Counted from the stretch's first letter, positions 8,229 to 17,952 are shown. The stretch is 38,398 bases of DNA from Nitrospirota bacterium (GCA_021828805.1 JAJZCZ010000010.1:1-38398), one strand, 5' to 3'. Program-made: numbers and translations. The notes: generated from the sequence alone by a model not told the origin.

Positions 8229-8582
8229 ATGCCACGCGTTAAAGGCGGCCCGCAGACCCGGGCCCGCAGAAAAAAGATACTTGATCTGGCCAAAGGATAC
8301 TGGGGCGGACGCTCTCGCCTCTACCGCTCGGCTCGCCATACCGTTGAAAAGGGACTCACCTACGCCTATCGCGACAGAAAAGCCAACAAGCGTCAGTTCC
8401 GCCGCCTCTGGATCCAGAGAATCAATGCGGCTTGCCGGCCTCAGGGAATCAGCTACAGCCGTCTCATTGCCGGGCTGAAAAAGCTGGGCATCGGGCTCGA
8501 CCGGAAGATTCTGGCCGACCTGGCGCTCAACCAGCCTTCCGCCTTCTCGGACCTGCTCGAAAAGGTCAAAGCTGCCGTCTGA
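8229..8582 (+). CDS. rplT: 50S ribosomal protein L20
   Basis: Large-subunit protein needed for early 50S assembly; in some bacteria it also represses its own rpmI-rplT message. It has 117 residues, the standard length. The N-terminus [23 protein letters not shown]-type signature and the segment [20 protein letters not shown] are classic L20. A strong AAGGAGGAAAG ribosome site precedes the ATG. It ends the cluster: a perfect intrinsic terminator follows 40 bp later. In many bacteria pheS-pheT come next in the same direction; here they do not. Confidence 0.97.
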   Translation: MPRVKGGPQTRARRKKILDLAKGYWGGRSRLYRSARHTVEKGLTYAYRDRKANKRQFRRLWIQRINAACRPQGISYSRLIAGLKKLGIGLDRKILADLALNQPSAFSDLLEKVKAAV

Positions 8583-8622
8583 GCCCGACTCAAGAAAAGC
8601 TTCTACACGCATCACATCAATG

Positions 8623-8647
8623 AGGGCGCCCCGGCGCCCTTTTTTTA
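8623..8647 (+). terminator. Intrinsic terminator of the thrS-rplT cluster
   Basis: An 8-bp perfect stem AGGGCGCC / GGCGCCCT with a 2-base apical spacer, followed directly by six Ts (seven including the last stem base). It lies 40 bp after the rplT stop. Confidence 0.93.
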
Positions 8648-8664
8648 CTCCGGAACTCCAGCTT

Positions 8665-8694
8665 TTGACATCCTGATCCTCCTTGCACCACAAT
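8665..8694 (+). promoter_or_regulatory. Possible promoter for the diguanylate cyclase
   Basis: TTGACA (8665-8670), 18 bp, CACAAT (8689-8694), placed just after the rplT terminator and about 70 bp before the cyclase ATG. The -35 is perfect and the -10 matches four of six. Confidence 0.4.
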
Positions 8695-8761
8695 AACAGG
8701 CAAGAATTTTCCGACAACAGCCGCAGGTCAACGGGTCCCCCCGACAGGAGTCCGACGGAAG

Positions 8762-9808
8762 ATGGGCCGCTATTCCGAAACAAAGGAAGAAAGTGCCGAG
8801 ATTCTGCGGCTTGTCCTCCGGAAGATGACAGAGTGGAATCTTTCTTTTACGCCCGTCCACTACACCGTCGTCTATGAATACGTCTCCGGCCTGAACGCCT
8901 CCCTCAAGCGGGCCATTGATGAACTCCTCGCATCCTCTCCCCTCACCGATGAGCGGGCCGAACAGATCTATTACAGCTTTATTGTCCCCGAAGAAGCTCT
9001 TCCTGCCATTGAGTCGCGTCGCCGCCTCACCGATGAGACCCTGGCCATTCTTGAACAGATGTCCCAGTCAGCAGCGACGACATCGGAGACCACACAAAAA
9101 GTCCGCTTCGGAATCCTCTCCCAGCACAACGCCCTTAAGACGGCGGAGGTTGTGGACACCTCCCTTCTCCAGACCGTCATTGCCCGCCTTGCCGGAGAGA
9201 CGAAAAAGCTTATTGAGACCAGCGATGCCCTGGAAAATCAGCTCAAGAGCAGCCAGAAGGAAATAGAAAGCCTGAAGAATGAGCTGAGTGCGGTAGCTCA
9301 GGCCTCTTCCGTCGACCCTCTGACCGGAGTGATCAACCGTCGGGGATTTGATCAGAGAATTACGGCGTGCCTCAGAGCCCAGGAATCGCGCCAGGGAGAA
9401 TGCTCCGTCCTCTTCATCGACATCGACAACTTCAAGAAAATCAATGACGAGCATGGCCATTCGGTGGGAGACCGCATCCTTCTGGCCGTCGCCCAGGTTC
9501 TCAAAGGAAAGACCCGGGGAGACGATATCGTCTCCCGGTTTGGAGGTGAGGAGTTTGTCGTCGTCCTTCCCTCCACCCCCATCGACAAGGCCCACATCGT
9601 GGCAGAAAATATCCGGCAGAACGTCGAGAGGATCACCCTGCTTTCTGCCAGGGAAAACAAAACCATTGGATCTGTGACCGTCTCCATCGGCATCGACGTC
9701 CACAAGCCTGGACAGCCCTGGCAGAAAACGATTGAACGGGCTGACAAGGCAATGTACCAGTCAAAGAAAGACGGAAAGAACCGGACAACCGCCTACTTTC
9801 AGATCTAG
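8762..9808 (+). CDS. Diguanylate cyclase (GGDEF protein)
   Basis: Makes cyclic di-GMP from two GTP. It has 348 residues and no membrane segment, so it is cytoplasmic. Residues about 1-140 form a helical N-terminal domain of unknown ligand (WNLSFTPVHYTVVYEYVSG resembles the helical input domain of several free-standing cyclases). Residues about 141-180 are a heptad-like coiled linker, and the GGDEF domain follows (about 183-348). The active-site motif is GGEEF (261-265), DIDNFKKIND carries the metal Asp, and the RGDD at 252-255 is the RxxD inhibitory I-site, so product inhibition is expected. It is convergent, with a 17-bp gap, to a much larger GGDEF-EAL gene, so the two may act on the same pool. 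Confidence 0.92.
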   Translation: MGRYSETKEESAEILRLVLRKMTEWNLSFTPVHYTVVYEYVSGLNASLKRAIDELLASSPLTDERAEQIYYSFIVPEEALPAIESRRRLTDETLAILEQMSQSAATTSETTQKVRFGILSQHNALKTAEVVDTSLLQTVIARLAGETKKLIETSDALENQLKSSQKEIESLKNELSAVAQASSVDPLTGVINRRGFDQRITACLRAQESRQGECSVLFIDIDNFKKINDEHGHSVGDRILLAVAQVLKGKTRGDDIVSRFGGEEFVVVLPSTPIDKAHIVAENIRQNVERITLLSARENKTIGSVTVSIGIDVHKPGQPWQKTIERADKAMYQSKKDGKNRTTAYFQI

Positions 9809-9825
9809 ACCTTCCTCCCCTCTTT

Positions 9826-12800
9826 CTATACCCGTTTCTGTGTCTGCTCGATCCGGTAGGCTGCCAGGATGGCCTCCAGCAGATTGTCTGCAGAATGCAG
9901 AAGTTCTCCTTCCATCTCTTCCGTCACCGTTCCGGAGTCTGCAAGGGATCGGACACAATCCCCCAGCTGGTGGTGATAATTCTTGTGCAGGATTGCGATG
10001 GGATCTTCCTGACCGATTTTCATGCGAGCAAAGGCCTCATAGACCGGACAGTTATCAACCTCCACCAGGCGCTGTGTATCAAAGAAAGAGGGGCTCTGCT
10101 GCACGCTCCGGCCCAAACGTCCATGGATGGAGAGGGTCAAGGCATAAAGTCCAAAAAACGTTGTCGGGTAAGAGCGTGTATCCGGGGAAAAGCTTTCAAG
10201 AAAAACGGCCATCTGATCAAGAGGAAGGGGGCGGGAGATGGCGAATCCCTGCAGCATATCAATCCCCATCGCCCTCATCGCATCAAGAACACCCTCCGAC
10301 TCGACCCCCTCTACGACGAGAACCAGTCCCATGCGGCTGACGAGTTCCTGGACAGCCCCCACGAAATGGAGATCCCGGGGACTTTTATCGATGGTGCGAA
10401 TGAAACCCTGATCGAGTTTCACCTTGTCCACGGGAAGCTCCTTGAGACGCAGGAGGGAGGAATAGGCCGAGCCCACATCGTCCATGGCGAGCCTCACTCC
10501 CAAATCCTTCAGATGGTGAAGGGTCTCCAGAACACCAACTGTTTCCGAGAAATCCTGGGCTTCAAGAATTTCGAGGAAGAGACGGGAGGGAGAGACCGAG
10601 GCCCCTTCCAGCATCGACCTCAGACAGACAACGCACTCCTCGGAGACTGAGCGGGGGTCGACATTAACCGAAATCCAGAGATCGGGAAAGCACCGGGAGA
10701 GACGGGGCATATCCAGAAGAACCTGTTGCAGGACCTTCCGGGAGAGTTCAAAAAGGTCCTGGCCTGTCAGTTTTCCCAGAAAACTTCCCGGATACAAAAG
10801 AACCCCGTCGTCCCCCTTCAGGCGGGCCAGGGCCTCCACCCCGGCCACCGTCCCCCGCTTAAGATCAAGAATCGGCTGATAGTGGACCTCGATCTGTCCG
10901 GCCGCCAGCAACCTCTGCGCCGAACTTTTCCGGACAGTTACTCCTTCCCCGGAAATCACCCAGGGCACTTCCCGGTCCGACTTGTGAGCCTTGCTCTCAT
11001 AGAGCGCGTGGTCGGCCAGACGGAGCAGGGCATCAGGACTTTCTACTCCGTCTCTCCCCGAAGTAGTCGCCACACCCATGGACACCCCGACATGGACATG
11101 CGCTTCCCCGGGGAGGAGAATCTCCCGTCCGATAGTCTCCGCCACCCGGTGAAGGACATCGACAAGCTCTTCCGGGCCGGCATAGTTTTCCACCAGGAGC
11201 ACAAACTCGTCGCCGCCAAGCCGGGCGAGAAAGTCGGTCTTCCGGAGAACATTCCCCACACGTTCCCCGATGTCCATGAGAAGATGGTCTCCTGCATCGT
11301 GGCCCAACATGTCGTTGACCGGTTTGAAATCATCCAGATCAATCATGACAACGGCCAGGTTCACCCGGTACCGTATCGAACGCTCGAAAGCCATGGCGAA
11401 GGTCTTGTCGAGGGCACGCCGGTTGGGAAGTCCTGTCAGGCGGTCATGGAGGGACTCGTGTTCGAGTCTCCGGGAAACCTCGACAATTTCCGTCACATCT
11501 CTCTGGATCCCGACGAACTCCACCAGACGTCCGCCATCATCTCTCACCGGAGAGATGGTAAGAAGATTCCAGAAGGGGGTTCCATCCTTTTTGTAGTTCA
11601 GAATCTGTCCCTGAAAAATGCCCCCCTCCAGGATCGCCTTTCGGATGGATTCCACCGTCTTCGGATCGGTTCCCTCTCCCTGGAGGAGACGAAGATTCTT
11701 TCCCTGAACATCCTCCGGGGAATAGCCGGTAATGACAGAAAAGGCCTCATTGACGAAGAGAACCGCACCCTCCTCGTTGGATATCGAAACCCCCTCGCCC
11801 ACCGCCGCCACGGCCGAAGAGAGAATTCGTTCCCGTCTCTTTTCGTCGAGGCGGTCGAGTCCTTCGGAGATCATTATCGACATCTCCCGGAGAAGCTCCT
11901 GAAGGGAGTCATCGAACAAGCCTTCCCTCAGGTAAAGGGTCAGGAATCCCCAAGGCTGACCTCTCCGGAAAAGGGGCAGAATGCCAAGGTTTTTAAAGCC
12001 GTGCCGGGCCGCCCAAAGCGCCTGGGGACGTCCGGCAAACTCCAGGGAAAGATCCACATTAAAGAGGGGCTCTCCCGACTGCCAGACCCTTCCTGCCGGC
12101 CCGTGGCCGTCAGGGGAGTTCTGGTCGACCGTGATCGAAAGGCCCTCCATGTAGCCAATGTCTCCCGCAGATCCCAGGAAGCGGAGCCGTCCGCCGTGCT
12201 CGGGGAGACCAATCCAGGCCAGGGAGACCTCTCCCACCTCCGCAATCCTCTGGCAAATCTCCTGATAAAGCCCCTCTTCCTCTCCCCTCTCTGCCAGAAG
12301 CCTCGTAACACCGGCCAGGAGATTCCGGAATCGCGACAGTCGCACAAGGGCTACTTCAAGCTCATGCCGTTCCGTCACATCCACCACGGTCCACACGAGC
12401 ATGTTGGGGGCGGAGCCTCCAACGCAGTGAGCAACGATATCAGACCAGACGCGTTTTCCATCGGAACGCCGGCGAAAGGAGACATCCCGGGCAAAGGCCA
12501 CCCCCTCCGAAAGAGCCTGGTTGGCAATATATCCAACCTTGGTAAGACCCTCCTCGTCGAAATAAATGGCCCGAACCGACTGACCCACGATCTCTTCCCG
12601 GTCCGAGAATCCAAAGATCCTGAGAAACGCTTTGTTGACAGCCACCACCACCCGCTCCGGATAGCGAACCAGGTCGATCCCGGCGGCAGCATTGGAAAGA
12701 AGCGCCTCCGAGAGAGCCCGGGACTCTTCTTCCCGGTGTTTTAAGTCGAGACGGTCCATTCCCAGGGAAAGACTCGCCCCGATGGCCTCCAGGATCTCCC

Positions 12801-14574
12801 GAAGCTCTGGAGAAAAAGATTCTTCGTGATCAAGATAGACGGTGAGAAGGGCATACTTCGCATGGTATTTTCTGACGGGAACGGTGGCACTGGCCCGGAT
12901 GCCAAAACGGGCGGCCCGCTCCCGCCAGGGCCCCATGACGGGATTTTTCTCGAAGGAGCTGTTGTACGTCGATCCTCCTGTGCGCCAGGATTGCCCGGTA
13001 ACACCGCGCCCGGACGGGAGATCCTCCCGGACCGAAAGAGGAATTCCCTCAAGGTAGTCCGTCGCCCCGAAAGAGGCAAGAATCACAATCTCCCCCGTGG
13101 CCAGGTCGGGACGCCCCACCCAGGCCAGAACCACCCCTGACACCTCAAGCGAAAGGCGGCAGAAGAGTCCCAGAAGACTCGCCTCGTCATCGGCTTCGGC
13201 CATGGCATCCAGAACCTTGCCCCGGAGGGTGTTGTAGGAGAGAAGCTCCATGAGACGGTCGTTCTTCTCCCGAAGAAGAGTGGCGAGGCGTTCGCGCTCG
13301 GTAATGTCGAGCCCCAGCGTCACGAGATAGCGGCCATCTTTTTCATCGACCACCGTATTGGTCCACCGGAAAAACCGCCGCTCTCCCGATGGACGAACCC
13401 AGTGGTTTTCGTACTCCCGGGCGATCGTCCGGGACTTCATCCGTTCAAAGAGATCGTGAACCGCGTGGTGTTCCTCTTCCGGAAGAAACCTCTCCCAGGC
13501 ATAGGGTTCCTCCGGAACAAGCCCCTCAGGAATCTCCATGAACTCCCGGGCCGCCCGGTTCATCCGAAGAATCCGGCCATCTTCGCCAATCACAAGACCT
13601 ATCGCTCCCGCCCCCTCAAAAATGGCGGCGTCGAGCTCGGAGAGCTCTCCAAGAGTACGCAGAAGCTTTTCCTGACGACGGGAAAAAAGGGCAATCCCGA
13701 CACCCATTCCTGACAGCAGAAGAAGGCCTCCGGCTTCGAGGCTCCAACGAAGTTTCCCGGCATGTTCATAGCGAAGGAAGACGGTCTCTCTGGGCCAGGA
13801 GACTTTGACGACAAAGGGGTAGGCGGCTACAGGAAGCAGGACTGTCCGGGAAGAATGAGCGGCTTGAGGCTGACTGGCCGCCTCGATCCCGACCCGAAAG
13901 GGCCAGGATCCCACCGGGATCGGACGCGATAAAAGCGCATCCATCCGGACATGGGTCCGGACATAGAGAGCGGAGCCGGGGACAAGGGTCCCGAGAGGCA
14001 GCAGGCGGGTCCCGATGGAGGAGGAGAAATAGGGGGAACCGATCGAAAGAGAGGGATTCCCCGAAAGGGGGGAGAGAAACTTTCTTCTAGCGGATTCCAG
14101 GGGGGAGCCCCCTCCAACCCGTGTCGACCAGAGAACGGGCCCCAGTTCTCCCTGTTTTAACTCAAAGTCGACCATGGCGGGATGGAGCGCCAGAAAGATC
14201 CGGACCGTTCGTTGAAAATCCCGGCTGGCACGCGGGGCCTTCTGTCCGGCAAAGGTCGACGCGATAAACCCCAGATCGATAAAACGGGCGGAGAGGTTCC
14301 CGGCAAACGTCCCCCCCGCGGTCAGGGCCAGCTGTCGTGCATCCGAGTAGACACCTTCCTGAGCCTCTCCATACTTCGAGACCTCGAAGATGACGACGGA
14401 GCTCCCCGCAAAAATGAGAATTCCGACAACGAGAAGGTCCACCCATCGCGAGAGCAGGGGTTGTATGGTCCGCGTCATTCCTGAGGGATGCGGTACGTTC
14501 CCTTTGGAATGGGCGTCAGGACGCGGCCCTTCTCCTCCCCCATCCAAGGGCTGATCGGTCTCCGGAAAAAACAC
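9826..14574 (-). CDS. Multisensor PAS-GAF-GGDEF-EAL protein with CZB-like tail
   Basis: Membrane-anchored c-di-GMP enzyme of 1582 residues. Order: membrane helix about 44-64; periplasmic sensor about 65-275; membrane helix about 278-297; PAS about 312-430; GAF about 455-605; PAS about 620-740; a second, similar GAF about 755-905; PAS about 915-1030; GGDEF about 1035-1205; EAL about 1212-1465; a helical tail about 1470-1582. GGDEF is intact (1120-1124) with an RKTD I-site (1111-1114). EAL keeps E1247, N1304, E1335, D1365, D1366, K1386, E1422 and Q1442, so both synthesis and breakdown look possible. The tail has H1484, C1509 and HKNYH (1530-1534), the 3His-1Cys pattern of chemoreceptor zinc-binding (CZB) domains. 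It starts 12 bp after pheT, so it is probably cotranscribed. Confidence 0.92.
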   Translation of the reverse strand: MFFPETDQPLDGGGEGPRPDAHSKGNVPHPSGMTRTIQPLLSRWVDLLVVGILIFAGSSVVIFEVSKYGEAQEGVYSDARQLALTAGGTFAGNLSARFIDLGFIASTFAGQKAPRASRDFQRTVRIFLALHPAMVDFELKQGELGPVLWSTRVGGGSPLESARRKFLSPLSGNPSLSIGSPYFSSSIGTRLLPLGTLVPGSALYVRTHVRMDALLSRPIPVGSWPFRVGIEAASQPQAAHSSRTVLLPVAAYPFVVKVSWPRETVFLRYEHAGKLRWSLEAGGLLLLSGMGVGIALFSRRQEKLLRTLGELSELDAAIFEGAGAIGLVIGEDGRILRMNRAAREFMEIPEGLVPEEPYAWERFLPEEEHHAVHDLFERMKSRTIAREYENHWVRPSGERRFFRWTNTVVDEKDGRYLVTLGLDITERERLATLLREKNDRLMELLSYNTLRGKVLDAMAEADDEASLLGLFCRLSLEVSGVVLAWVGRPDLATGEIVILASFGATDYLEGIPLSVREDLPSGRGVTGQSWRTGGSTYNSSFEKNPVMGPWRERAARFGIRASATVPVRKYHAKYALLTVYLDHEESFSPELREILEAIGASLSLGMDRLDLKHREEESRALSEALLSNAAAGIDLVRYPERVVVAVNKAFLRIFGFSDREEIVGQSVRAIYFDEEGLTKVGYIANQALSEGVAFARDVSFRRRSDGKRVWSDIVAHCVGGSAPNMLVWTVVDVTERHELEVALVRLSRFRNLLAGVTRLLAERGEEEGLYQEICQRIAEVGEVSLAWIGLPEHGGRLRFLGSAGDIGYMEGLSITVDQNSPDGHGPAGRVWQSGEPLFNVDLSLEFAGRPQALWAARHGFKNLGILPLFRRGQPWGFLTLYLREGLFDDSLQELLREMSIMISEGLDRLDEKRRERILSSAVAAVGEGVSISNEEGAVLFVNEAFSVITGYSPEDVQGKNLRLLQGEGTDPKTVESIRKAILEGGIFQGQILNYKKDGTPFWNLLTISPVRDDGGRLVEFVGIQRDVTEIVEVSRRLEHESLHDRLTGLPNRRALDKTFAMAFERSIRYRVNLAVVMIDLDDFKPVNDMLGHDAGDHLLMDIGERVGNVLRKTDFLARLGGDEFVLLVENYAGPEELVDVLHRVAETIGREILLPGEAHVHVGVSMGVATTSGRDGVESPDALLRLADHALYESKAHKSDREVPWVISGEGVTVRKSSAQRLLAAGQIEVHYQPILDLKRGTVAGVEALARLKGDDGVLLYPGSFLGKLTGQDLFELSRKVLQQVLLDMPRLSRCFPDLWISVNVDPRSVSEECVVCLRSMLEGASVSPSRLFLEILEAQDFSETVGVLETLHHLKDLGVRLAMDDVGSAYSSLLRLKELPVDKVKLDQGFIRTIDKSPRDLHFVGAVQELVSRMGLVLVVEGVESEGVLDAMRAMGIDMLQGFAISRPLPLDQMAVFLESFSPDTRSYPTTFFGLYALTLSIHGRLGRSVQQSPSFFDTQRLVEVDNCPVYEAFARMKIGQEDPIAILHKNYHHQLGDCVRSLADSGTVTEEMEGELLHSADNLLEAILAAYRIEQTQKRV

Positions 14575-14586
14575 GGGAGCCTCCTT

Positions 14587-16350
14587 TTAGCGTGCGAAAC
14601 CCGAGCCGTCTCCCCCGGCCAGAAGTGCCTCTATATCGACCTCCAGGGCCGACGCAGGCATGCGGATTCCCCAAAGGTCGAGGGTCGCAGGATGGATCTC
14701 TCCCACCGTCGCGATCCACTCCCCCCGGGTACTTTTCAGGATACCGCACCGGCCCGGAATATAGGGGGAGCGGTCTTCCGCCTCAAGCACAAGGCGTTTG
14801 GAAAAACGGGCGAGCAGAGCTTCGAGAACCCCCTGCACCTCGGAAATTCCTGCCTGCGGATGAGAAATCAGGGCCGCGGCGAGATGCAGGTCCTTGAGCC
14901 GGCGCTCTCCGGAAGGAAGCGTACGAAGCTCCATGGCCTCTCCTACCTCAAAGAGCCTGTGGGGATAGGGGTGGCGAGCCGAGCGGGATTCAGCGGAAAG
15001 AAGGCCGGAGAGAAGGGTGGGACGAACCACCGCATACTGCAGGGAGGCCGGATTGTCGATTCTCACCAGGGAATCTCCGTTTCGGCCAAGTCGGGTCGTG
15101 ACCGCGGGCTCCCCGGTGAGAATATTGGAGAGGAGCTCGGTGAATCCCATCCCAAGAAAAGCTGTCCGGATCCGATTTTCCACCTTGATTCGCGGCGCGG
15201 CGAGTCCGGCGGTGAAGGCGCGGGGCATGACCGGAGAAAAAGAGTCAAACCCCCGGGCCACCAGATAGTCCTCCACCGCATCAACCGCCGCCAGAAGGTC
15301 GTCCCGGTAGAAGGGCTGCAGGACCTCATACCCCTCTTCGAAGGGCCGTCCTTCCTCTTTTGTCCCTCGCTCCCGCCGGGAGATGGCCGGATACCCGAAC
15401 CCCAGAAGGACCTCGATGAAGTCCCGGGGATCCTCGCTACTTCCCAAAACCCGGGCAGGAAGGCCGGCGGGAACAAAGACCGTGATCCCAGGAGAAGCCG
15501 GGGTGAGCAGGTTGCACCCTCCTCCCTTCGCCAGAAGGGGCTCGACCACAAAGCCCCGGTCGGTGAGATTCGCCGCCAGAATGTTGAGTGCCAGAAGGAC
15601 CCTCTGAGGATCATTTCCGGTGGCTTCAACAAAGAGGTCCCTGTCCCCGGGGGCCACCGCCCCCGACGTCTGGCTGTTGACGATCGGCGGCAGGGAGAGA
15701 ATCTCGCCCCGGGAGTCGCTGATCACCGGCCAGGACGGATGGGACGAGACGAGATGGCCATAGGCCATCCCCTTGGGATGGCTCCCGACCACCTCCCGGA
15801 GAGACCGGGGAGACTCCTCTCCCAGAGGAACGAATCGGGTCGCGTCAGGATCCGCCAGCCGGAACGAGAGGGGAAAGGAGATCTCCGTCATGCCTTTCAG
15901 GGGGTAGACCCCGATCGCCAGATCCGCCCTCTTCCGGCCGAAGAGTTCGGAGAGACGCTCCTGGGTCCCGATAAGGCCGTCCAGCCCCTCCTCACCGAGA
16001 GTCCCTCCCGTTGCCTTGAAGCCTCCGAGAAAGGGGCGGACCGACGACGTCGCCGGGTCAACCACGATCTCGGGAGCCTTCCCCGCCTCACGGCGGTCGG
16101 CCTGCTCGAGAAAGGCGTAGGGATGGCCCGGAAGCGGACCTCCTCCCCGAAGCTGGCGGGCGATGCCCTCCACGCTCCAGAGATCGGGACGGTTGGTATC
16201 GTTAAGTTCGATCTTGAAGCGCCGGGTGGCCGGATCAAAGTGCTTCCACTCCCCCTTGACCCGGTCGAGCACCCGATCCATCTCTTCAGGGGCAAGGGGG
16301 CGGGGCAGGAGGCTGTTAAGATCGTCGAGATGTCCTTCAAGGGTCGGCAA
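14587..16350 (-). CDS. pheT: Phenylalanine-tRNA ligase beta subunit, archaeal type
   Basis: Beta subunit of the (alpha-beta)2 PheRS, 587 residues. The usual bacterial PheT has about 790-800 residues with an N-terminal EMAP/tRNA-binding domain and a C-terminal anticodon-binding domain. This one is short, like the archaeal/eukaryotic form. It begins MPTLEGHLDDLNSLL, has the hallmark IELNDTNRPDLWSVEGIAR (about 47-65), the B3/B4 editing region, and the catalytic-like core near FLGMGFTELLSNILTGEP. The start is TTG at 16350 with AAAGGA five bases upstream. It lies 15 bp after pheS. Together with pheS this indicates replacement of the native bacterial PheRS. Confidence 0.92.
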   Translation of the reverse strand: MPTLEGHLDDLNSLLPRPLAPEEMDRVLDRVKGEWKHFDPATRRFKIELNDTNRPDLWSVEGIARQLRGGGPLPGHPYAFLEQADRREAGKAPEIVVDPATSSVRPFLGGFKATGGTLGEEGLDGLIGTQERLSELFGRKRADLAIGVYPLKGMTEISFPLSFRLADPDATRFVPLGEESPRSLREVVGSHPKGMAYGHLVSSHPSWPVISDSRGEILSLPPIVNSQTSGAVAPGDRDLFVEATGNDPQRVLLALNILAANLTDRGFVVEPLLAKGGGCNLLTPASPGITVFVPAGLPARVLGSSEDPRDFIEVLLGFGYPAISRRERGTKEEGRPFEEGYEVLQPFYRDDLLAAVDAVEDYLVARGFDSFSPVMPRAFTAGLAAPRIKVENRIRTAFLGMGFTELLSNILTGEPAVTTRLGRNGDSLVRIDNPASLQYAVVRPTLLSGLLSAESRSARHPYPHRLFEVGEAMELRTLPSGERRLKDLHLAAALISHPQAGISEVQGVLEALLARFSKRLVLEAEDRSPYIPGRCGILKSTRGEWIATVGEIHPATLDLWGIRMPASALEVDIEALLAGGDGSGFAR

Positions 16351-16365
16351 GGGGATCCTTTCGCG

Positions 16366-17952
16366 TTATCGGGGAGAGTCGGCAGGAGAGGAGGGTTGGG
16401 GAGAGCGGCTCCACGACTTCTCTTCCGCCCGGACCATCCCGGAAAGAACCGAGAGATCGCCGGTGAAGAGATCGCGGATGTCCGAGAGTCCCAGGCGGAA
16501 CATGGCCATGCGGTCGATCCCCATGCCCCAGGCGATGACCGGGACATCGACGCCCAGAGGACGGGTCACCTCCGGACGAAAGAGGCCGGCCCCACCCAGC
16601 TCCATCCAGCCGAGTTCGGGGTGGTGCGCGTGAAGCTCCACGGAGGGTTCCGTAAAGGGGAAGTAGGCCGGCTTGTAGTGCACCTGGTCCACCCCGGCGA
16701 TCTCTTTGGCCAGAAGGGCCAGAAGCCCAAGAAGGGTGACGAAGCTCGCATCCTCTTCGAGAACAATCCCCTCCGCCTGAAAAAAGTCCACGGCGTGGGT
16801 AGCGTCCACCTGGTCGTGGCGGAAACAGCGCGCGATGGCAAAATATTTCCCTGGAACGGAGGGGCTCCGGGAGAGAGTGCGGGAGGAAAGGGCCGTTCCC
16901 TGACTCCTCATAAGCAGCCGCTTGGCCTGCTCCGGGTCAAATCCCTGCCGCCAGCCCCGGGTGGAAACCGGGGGCTCCTTCCCCTCATGGGTTCTCGCCA
17001 CGGCCTCCATGGGCCATTCGGGAAAATCCGTCGCCGTCCGGGGCTCCGAGATCAGATAGATGTCGTGAATATTCCGGGCGGGATGGGTCTGGGGGATAAA
17101 GAGCGCATCCATGTTCCAGAACTCAGGCTCCACCAGACTCCCGGTCATCTCTGTAAAGCCCAGTCGGACCAGATGCCCCCGCACCTCCTCAAGAAACTCC
17201 CGGTAGGGATGGAGAGAGCCCTGGGGAGGTGGCGGCGCGTCAGCGCCAACCGAAAAAGGACGAAAGGTTTTCCCTTCCCAGCTCCGGGTCTGAAGCATCT
17301 CGGGGGTCACATTGCCCAGAAGCTCGTCGCCGCTGTCAAGGTCAGCCAGGGACAGTCCTGTGTCCGCTGCCAGACGGTAGGAACGGAAGCTCCGCACATC
17401 AAGGCGAATCAACCCCTTTTCCTTACCCCGGCGCCGCTGGTACTGGGAGAGGAGCTCTTGCTCCTCCTTCGGAAGAGACTCCAGGACAACAGGGGCCTCT
17501 GCCGACATCTTTAAAAGCTTCCGGAGAAGGATCACCCCCGGGGGAAGATCTCCCGAGCGGACCGCCTGCCCCCCCTCCACGATCTTGAGGGATCCCGCAT
17601 CCTTCAAGGCGCCCAGCGCCTTCGAGGCGACAGACGGATCCGGAAAAAGCGCCCGCAGGTCGCTCATCGGCCGGGGGCCCCCGGCCAGTGCCTCCATGAT
17701 GATTTCTTCGGTAAGCCCTTCCTCGAGGGCCTGCAGACCCTGATCGGTGGGCTTCAGAAGCGTTTCCTCCCGGTCGAGGCGCTCCTCCAGAAAGCCCCGC
17801 GACTTGACCATTTCCAGCCCCATCTGGACCTGTGCCGGCGAAAGACCGGACAGGGGCCCGACCTCCTCCGACGAAAGAAAGGCTCCGGGGTCCTCCCGGG
17901 TGAGAAACGGCCGGAGAAGCGCCCGCTCAACGGGATGGAGTGGCTGGGACAT
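16366..17952 (-). CDS. pheS: Phenylalanine-tRNA ligase alpha subunit, archaeal/eukaryotic type
   Basis: Catalytic alpha subunit of PheRS, 528 residues against about 330-350 for the bacterial form. Residues about 1-200 form winged-helix-like modules (VERALLRPFL, then ALEEGLTEEIIMEALAGG), replacing the bacterial N-terminal coiled coil. The class II core follows with HPARNIHDIYL, the motif 2 region FRHDQVDATHAVDFFQAEG and the motif 3 region MELGGAGLFRPEV ... AWGMGIDRMAM. The GGAGLFRPEV wording is archaeal/eukaryotic; bacterial PheS reads roughly GCGMVHPNVL. It overlaps the end of oppF by 26 bp. The gene sits less than 8 kb from rplT but on the opposite strand. Confidence 0.93.
   Translation of the reverse strand: MSQPLHPVERALLRPFLTREDPGAFLSSEEVGPLSGLSPAQVQMGLEMVKSRGFLEERLDREETLLKPTDQGLQALEEGLTEEIIMEALAGGPRPMSDLRALFPDPSVASKALGALKDAGSLKIVEGGQAVRSGDLPPGVILLRKLLKMSAEAPVVLESLPKEEQELLSQYQRRRGKEKGLIRLDVRSFRSYRLAADTGLSLADLDSGDELLGNVTPEMLQTRSWEGKTFRPFSVGADAPPPPQGSLHPYREFLEEVRGHLVRLGFTEMTGSLVEPEFWNMDALFIPQTHPARNIHDIYLISEPRTATDFPEWPMEAVARTHEGKEPPVSTRGWRQGFDPEQAKRLLMRSQGTALSSRTLSRSPSVPGKYFAIARCFRHDQVDATHAVDFFQAEGIVLEEDASFVTLLGLLALLAKEIAGVDQVHYKPAYFPFTEPSVELHAHHPELGWMELGGAGLFRPEVTRPLGVDVPVIAWGMGIDRMAMFRLGLSDIRDLFTGDLSVLSGMVRAEEKSWSRSPQPSSPADSPR

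Noticed and set aside
10726-12744. 672-codon plus-strand frame opposite the PAS/GGDEF/EAL gene
   Set aside because: Same reason: it mirrors a clearly coding strand and has no recognisable domain.
14488-17514. Very long plus-strand frame (1008 codons) opposite pheT and pheS
   Set aside because: It is antisense to two well-identified genes, is full of Arg/Gly/Pro low-complexity wording and shows no family motif; long open antisense frames are common in GC-rich DNA.
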